Source of the DNA: Medicago truncatula
Taxonomy: Eukaryota > Streptophyta > Magnoliopsida > Fabales > Fabaceae
DNA: 64,000 bases
Direction of reading: 5' to 3'
Assembly (NCBI RefSeq): GCF_003473485.1
Contig: NC_053045.1
Span: 4,428,501 to 4,492,500 of the forward strand
The position numbers and the translations under genes are program-made. Under the pieces are notes generated by a model, which was not told the origin of the DNA, did not search any database, and was given only the letters and a program-made list of their open reading frames with translations. Position 1 is the first letter of the stretch, and every line of letters begins with the position of its first letter. Below, piece after piece: positions 57,945-64,000 of this stretch.

Positions 57945-58480
57945 AACTTTAGGTCTATCAGAAGGTAAAGGATCAACACAATGTAAAGCCAATTTCATTC
58001 TATTAAGCAATTCATCTCCTATGGACGGTGCATCCCTCATGAGTTCAAAATCAAACACTTCATTAATCCATTAATCTTTAACTATAGATGCAACATATTG
58101 ACGCAACTCCATGCCATTGGTCGGTTCTCCAAGCGGTTTACCAGTTAAAATCTCCAAAAGGATAACAAAAGCTGTAAATATGGGTCGTTGTGGTAGGTTT
58201 CTTTGTGGTTAAAATCTCTGGTGCATTGTAGCCAAGAGTTCCTTTTATAGCAATGACGTTTTTGTTGGCTGAAGTTGTCATTATAAGAACAAATCTGCGA
58301 TGTGAGGATTTGTTTACTCATGTAATAGTATGTCGCTTGAGGTGAGCATCTTTTCATCCTTGTTTTCCATTCGGCGATAATTTCAGGTCCGTTAGCTGCA
58401 AGTATATGTTCAGAAATATCAGAATAAGAAGCATTGTCATATAAAAACAATCCTAAGAAAATAATTTTGAACATTTTCTA
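57945..58480 (-). pseudogene. Receptor-like kinase C-terminal fragment
   Basis: On the minus strand, pieces of a kinase domain follow in order but in different frames: [20 protein letters not shown] (APE and activation-segment end), then after a frameshift [19 protein letters not shown], a stop (VKD[15 protein letters not shown]) and [16 protein letters not shown]. These are subdomains VIII-XI of a plant LRR receptor-like kinase. The N-lobe, membrane segment and LRR are not present. Confidence 0.8.
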
Positions 58481-61400
58481 AATTCAAAATATTGTTGTTT
58501 AAAATATTTAATACTAATATTCTTCCATGTTCATGTACCAATTCTTGTAGTATTAGGATATAGGGTAAAGTAAAGGCTAATGTTATATGAGTCTTCACTG
58601 AGTTTATATATATAAATGATGATGAGTAGAAGCACATAATTCCCACTATTCAATACTAAGACTTAAGATAGAGAAGAACAAAAGAGTGTTGGTTGGCAGG
58701 ATCTAAATCTATGGAGAAGCAAACCGTAATTTGAAATCTTGTTGAAACAGGCACCTTATTCGGCGACTCCTTAAACAAATAAATATTTTCACTTACAAAT
58801 TTGGTCGTAATTGTTAATATAAATCACACTTGGAGGAGTAAAGGTGAACTACTGCTGGAAATCTTAAGTGTTTGGTGATAACTCTCATTATCATTAATCA
58901 ACTCTGGGTTAAAAATCAAACACTTGCAAAATTAAATCTAAGTCAGTCATCATCATAAAATAACCCAAAAACACATTTATTATCATTATCACCAACCACA
59001 ACTCAAAAACAACACAAATCTCAAAAACTAAGAAATGCATTTCATCTTCAACATAAAAACAAATCCTTCCTACATCCTTCGCTTTTCTTCTTTAGCCCAT
59101 AATCATACCCAACAATTGCAACCAAAAAAATTAAAATATGCAAATCTTATAAAAAAAAAAAAATCCGGTTGTGTTTATCAAAGTGTGCAGGTTTCAAAGC
59201 AATAGAAATATTGTTAGCGCATCAATGGTGTTTTCTCTATAGAACTAGGTGGATAAGCCAATAGAACAAGGTAGATAAACTGTCAAAACTGGAAGACAGC
59301 TATAACCTGATTTCTAGATTTTGCATCAGGAAGAAAAAGAACAATGGATTTGAACAATCTCTACAATTTTAATGGTTTTTTTTTTTTTTTTAAGAATTGA
59401 GAGCATTGTAAAATGGAATGTAATCTGAGAATTAAAAAAACTTCAAACTTGTAGGTTTATAGATTCCTTAAAAAATATATTTTCTGAATTGTAGATGAAT
59501 AATAAATCTAATGGGTTTGGTAGCAATTCAGTTATCATTATCTTAAAAAAAAAAAAAATAATAAATAAAATACATTCAATTTATGGGTGATTAGGTGTGG
59601 ATGATGAATACTAATAAGATTTGGTGGATGATCTAATTTTAAATTAAAGGTCACAAAAAATGGTCTAAGTTGGACCAATCTGATTGGTGCTCCAAACTAA
59701 ACGCACTCGTATTTCATAACTATAAAAGTGTTGTACTAAAATAACTATAAAAGTATTATATTCAGTTGCCTTTGAATTTGACCAAATCGTTTTTTAACAC
59801 TAAAATCAAGTTGGTAATCAATGTATTGAGTTGGGTTATGCAAAAAATGTTGAATTCTACACACACACAAAATCAATATACATATTTGTACTACATGAAC
59901 ATTCAAAAAAATCATAAAATGCAAATATTTAAATTGAACAAAACATATCATTTAATGTTTTCCTTAAAAAAAAAAATCATTTAATGCTTAAAAATTTTCC
60001 ACAATTTGAATCACATCAAGAAGGAAATACATATTATCCAAAACTTAATTGAGTTGGATTAAAATGCTTGTTTGATTGGTTTGGATGATATGACTCATGA
60101 GTTTACTGATAACCGACAAATTTGTAGATTATCATGTTGCACTCATCATCCATAATGAACAAGAAACTGAGTGAATGCATGACCTAAAGCATTTAATTTG
60201 TGACTATTAAGGAATTTATGGTTTCAATTAGTTTTTAGTGTAGTTTTATCATTTTGAACGAGCAATGCTTGGTTTGGATGTTTGATGAAACAGGGTAAAG
60301 AATTGCACTAGAGATCTAGGGAGCTACGACTTGGAATCAGAGAAGCATCGTTGAAGGTATGGAAGGATGTAGTGCACGAGATCGCCAGTCAGGTCATACT
60401 ATTATAAGAACTCATGGGACCCTTCTTATCTTTGCTTAATGAGTAAGTTCTATGGGCTGACACCAACTATTGACAGTACAAGGAATAAATGAATATGTCT
60501 TAACGTTGATGGGATAAGACAAGGACAAGTCATAGAAGAAATGACCAAAGGGTACAACTTGTAGTGGTTGACCTTGTACTATATAAGGACAACCATGTGG
60601 TAGTGCTAGGGGTCCGAAACTTTACACTTGTGAATTGAGCGGCCAAGTCCAACTAGGGTTAGCAACACTAGACTTCTCACTTCATCTCATCTTCTCCGTA
60701 GATGAGCATGAGTGCTAACTCTTAGTGACTTGGAGTTATGATTATCTAGGTGATGTTTCAAGCTCAAATCTTTCCTTATTAAATTGAAGTATATTACTAG
60801 CTCTATTTTATCTATTAATTTAGATTTTCATCTTCGTGGATAAGCTCATCATGAGCTAAACCCCTTCTTGTAGTTTAGACATGATGAGGTTATGATATTC
60901 TTTGCTTTAGATTTATAAAATTATAGCTTCGTGCTTATTTCAAACAAATTGTTTTAACTCAAGATCTTTAAAAGTGAAAATTGATCTCTTTTGCTTTTTG
61001 TGTTATAGTTCTATGAGACCGAAAGGGTAAATGAATGAAAAATGTTTGTTTGATATGACTTACGTCCCTATGTACTAAAAGGTGACGGGAAAAAGAGAGG
61101 TTGTCAGGAAGCCATAAAAAGCTATAATTTTGTAGATCGTAGCAAAGTTTTGCATAACCGATTCTTTGTTTAAACCACATTTTTACCTTTGAAAATTTCT
61201 GGAAAAAAAATAATTGTTTTCACAAACCTTTATCTTTATTTTATTGTTAAAACAAATGATTTATTTTATTTTCTTACAAACAAGTTTTATACTGAAAAAC
61301 TATAAAAATTACTATAGATCCATTGTATTTGTGAGATCGTTATCTTTTTATACTATAACTTTAACAATATATATTTACACTTGGTCTTTCCACCATTTAA

Positions 61401-62055
61401 TACTCGTAAAGTTTTAAGAGACACCGTAAACTCGTAACAACGAACGCCTCAAAGTTCTCATACTCACCATGCCTGTACATTGTGAAGAAAAAAACTAGCA
61501 AACATAGAACTAACTCCCAAATCACACCAAAACATAGAAAACTGGAATACCAATCATTATGCAAACGTGATAATATGCAAACGACATATACTAATATATG
61601 TTCCTTTTAAATCACATGTTACTATTACGACAATATATTAAACACACATTAATTGTCCATAACACAATACTAAGCTTAGTCCAGTCACACACCAAACTAT
61701 TTTTCAACCTAAGTATTGAAGTTATTCTTATAGATGGTGGGGTTAAAAAGAAGGTTTGTATCCTATACACAATTCAACATAATCATGATCATAATGTATG
61801 TATAAAAAAGAACAATCACTACAAAGTAGGAAAAATGATTATGAATCCAGTAAACATTAAAATCCAAGGTTTATAATATTATTATTTGTTGTCTTACAAT
61901 TATCTTAGGGTACAAATTTATAAATTCCAGGCTTATGAAACTAGGGGAAAAAATAGAATAATTGGTTGCTAGGTATAGTATATTGCACATTTATTATGCT
62001 CGCACAATAATTTTTTCTCCTTTGTGCTTGTACTCATAGAACCGGTAAAGCTTTG
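58481..62055. other. Long gene-poor region
   Basis: Mostly AT-rich with homopolymer tracts. From about 60280 to 60900 the sequence is LTR-like (TATA motif CTATATAAGG at 60579-60588, then CGTAGATGAGCATG and GTTTAGACATGATGAGGTTATG), possibly a gypsy LTR remnant; no borders or coding parts were found. I saw no genes. Confidence 0.4.
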
Positions 62056-62247
62056 TCACCCGTATTTACACATTTCATCAATGCACTTATAACCAATTGG
62101 ACAATCGGCATCATTTTTACATTCAATAATTTCTGAATAATGTGTCTTACCACCACATGCTTCCGTTGTGACAAAAAATAAGAAAAGAAATAGAATCATA
62201 ACATAGACAAACTTGAGAAGTTCAACCATATTTTTTCCTCTTTCCAT
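62056..62247 (-). CDS. Nodule-specific cysteine-rich (NCR) type peptide
   Basis: One frame of 63 residues. The signal peptide core LLKFVYVMILFLFLFF is close to the strongly conserved NCR leader; the true start may be the second methionine (MVELLKFVY), 6 codons in. The mature part has the 4-cysteine pattern C-x5-C-x5-C-x4-C (CKNDADC, then CIDEMC) plus one extra cysteine just after the likely cleavage site. NCR peptides are made in infected nodule cells of inverted-repeat-lacking-clade legumes and drive bacteroid differentiation, each member having its own role. On the minus strand a TATTATAAAG box lies about 30-40 bases upstream of the start. Most NCR genes have an intron after the signal exon; none is apparent here. 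Expression is not known. Confidence 0.8.
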   Translation of the reverse strand: MERGKNMVELLKFVYVMILFLFLFFVTTEACGGKTHYSEIIECKNDADCPIGYKCIDEMCKYG

Positions 62248-63589
62248 CTATAAAATAGCTTATGATTTGATATCTTTATAATAGTATATAAAGTTGATGC
62301 TCTCCTAAAAAAATAATTAAATAGTTGCTCTCACTTAGTTGTGAAAACTCTTAGTAATATTATAATCATTATTATTATATATATTCAAAGTATATCAGTG
62401 TGTTTTGTTTTGTTTGTCCCTTTAGAATACCTAATAAGGAGGTCAACTAATAGTAAAGGAAAATATTTAACCTTTCATGATAGTAAAGGGAAAATTTTCT
62501 TTTAAATCTTTTATAAAAAAAACCTAATTTTTTATTACTTTTTTAACCTTTCATGATAGTAAAGGGAAAATTTTCTTTTTGGTCAATGGTAAATTTATTT
62601 TTTGGAATAAATAACGAATGAGGTGAGAACATGTTTATGCACAAGTACAATGCTTTGTAAGATCATTTTTTGTTAATAAAATCATTGAATAAGAAAGAAT
62701 GCATATTTAAATTTTTAATTTCATGATTTATTCTACATTATCATTCACATCAATTATGTAATTCACATTGATTTGCAAAATAAATTGGTACTGAATATAA
62801 ACAGAAATTGTTTTTCAAAATGATTCATATATATATATATATCATAGAACCATTTTTTGAACTAAATGTTTAAATGACTGAGTGGGATTAAAATGGAAAT
62901 TAAAACGATAATAATGTGTATACTTGGATATATGATTGCGTGAATGGTCTGACGTCTTTACTAAGGAAAATGCTTGTTGGCACGAGACCACCAAGCACGA
63001 CATGCAACAAATGCATTGTGACCCTTGGATTGCAGCACTTTTATTTCTCTCTCATCCGTGTGGTTTGTTTCGATGGCTGTTACATGTGTCGTGGGTTTGT
63101 CGTGCATGCATAGTATCGTGCGTTATAGCATTGCTCCTTTACTAAATTAAGGCAAAAAACTGTATCGTAAATATTGGTTTTGAATGTATTTATTTTCAAT
63201 TATGAATCTTTTTTTTTTTTTTTGAGAGAAACGTGTTTATAGCATTTCATTAATCATAATAGTTTCAATACAATTGTCATAATAAACGGCGGTTATGTGT
63301 TTGTGGTTATGTGTGTTTTGGACTGTCTGTCTGTGTATGATAAATTGTGCTAAGTTATAGAAAGTCAGTGTTACTAGGATCGGAGATCCTATTGAGAGAA
63401 CCTTCTCTATTTATGTGTTTTTCAGTGAACTCATTCAAATATCTCTTCTCTTTCCATCCACTACTAGAAGCCAGCTTCCAATAGTATATTTTCGTATAAA
63501 ATATACTATCCTATTAATCACCTTTATCCTAGACAAAAATATAGCTTTTTTTCTTGCGCCTTCATCTTTTATTCCATTTACTCAAAAAA
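62248..63589. other. Gene-free spacer upstream of the NCR gene
   Basis: Contains the NCR promoter side and a direct repeat of CCTTTCATGATAGTAAAGGG (62471 and 62548). No gene was recognised. Confidence 0.45.
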
Positions 63590-63878
63590 ACAAAACAATC
63601 TTTATTCCAACAATAGAAAATGTAGCTGCTGAGAATGGATTGGCATGTGCAAATCAACCATACTTGGCGTGAAGGAAATAGAAGTGCCGATTGGCTTGCT
63701 AATTTTAGCATTTCTGTGAATTATTTGAATTTGATTATTTTGGAGACTCCTCCTATTGAGCTTCGAAAGCTCATGTTTGATGATATTTCCGGGGCTTGCA
63801 TGCCTAAGAATATCCGGTTAATTTCGTAGTTTCTTTTCTTTTGAGCTTTGCCCTCTATTGTACCCAAAAAAAAAAATT
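63590..63878 (+). mobile_element. 3' end of a non-LTR retrotransposon (LINE) with RNase H tail and poly-A
   Basis: HTWREGNRSADWLANFS is the conserved end of the RVT_3 RNase H domain of plant LINEs (family pattern REGNxxADxLAN). The frame stops at 63829 and is followed by a short 3' UTR ending TTGTACCCAAAAAAAAAA, which resembles the usual poly-A end. Upstream parts of ORF2 are missing, as expected from 5' truncation. Confidence 0.75.
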
Positions 63879-64000
63879 GTAGCTTCCATTATTCATTAGA
63901 ATCAGTTAAATTAGCTCTTGATAAGTAGTTTACAAAATTTAATCAAAATTGTAATGTTTTTTAACGGAAAAATCATTTAAAAGTGACTTTAATTATCTAT
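63879..64000. other. Right edge, nothing recognised
   Basis: AT-rich; no feature seen. Confidence 0.4.

Noticed and set aside
59745-59984. Overlapping 68- and 72-codon frames on both strands
   Set aside because: AT-rich mirror frames without protein features.

Overview
The window is nuclear DNA from a legume, most probably Medicago truncatula or a close inverted-repeat-lacking-clade relative. The evidence is AT-rich sequence with spliced plant genes, a nodule-specific cysteine-rich (NCR) type peptide gene near 62.1 kb, an ETO1 gene, TIR-NBS-LRR resistance genes, and a dense load of MULE, hAT, Stowaway, Ty1/copia, Ty3/gypsy, LINE, SINE and Cassandra-like elements. Nothing bacterial is present. 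All exon structures were worked out by hand from splice sites and reading phase, without transcripts.

Layout. 0-11 kb: the last two exons of one GILT-like thiol reductase and a complete five-exon second copy (978-2719). The last exon and 3' flank of the second copy were tandemly duplicated (about 2557-9536 and 9537-10873). The first duplicate then received a hAT MITE, a 1.1 kb MULE-like element and a 1.7 kb MULE whose own terminal repeat was later hit by a 2.4 kb LTR-like element; the second duplicate received none. 10.9-18.5 kb: a DUF688-type gene and a complete ETO1 gene (ethylene biosynthesis control), both on the minus strand. 18.9-26.5 kb: gene-free, with two SINE-like pieces, a Cassandra TRIM carrying 5S-rRNA-like sequence, a gypsy primer-binding-site remnant and a 1.4 kb MULE-like element. 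26.6-29.7 kb: a reticulon-like (RTNLB) gene. 31.6-36.4 kb: an ataxin-3/Josephin deubiquitinase with a 3.8 kb intron.

38.6-56.4 kb is a small resistance-gene cluster on the minus strand: a wrecked TIR-NBS-LRR pseudogene (TNL-B, 38.6-44.3 kb), an intact eight-exon OTU deubiquitinase (45.4-48.8 kb), and a second TIR-NBS-LRR with an open frame but a very short LRR (TNL-A, 52.5-56.4 kb). TNL-B was split by a copia/LINE/MULE complex that replaced the 5' half of its NB-ARC. 56.5-64 kb: a receptor-kinase pseudogene fragment, the NCR-type gene and the 3' end of a LINE.

The functional genes do not form a pathway. Two deubiquitinase-type proteins (Josephin and OTU) and one ubiquitin-ligase adaptor (ETO1) lie nearby, but this looks like chance linkage. 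The most informative feature is a stratified transposon record: several insertions have visible target-site duplications, and four have a surviving uninserted copy inside this same window.
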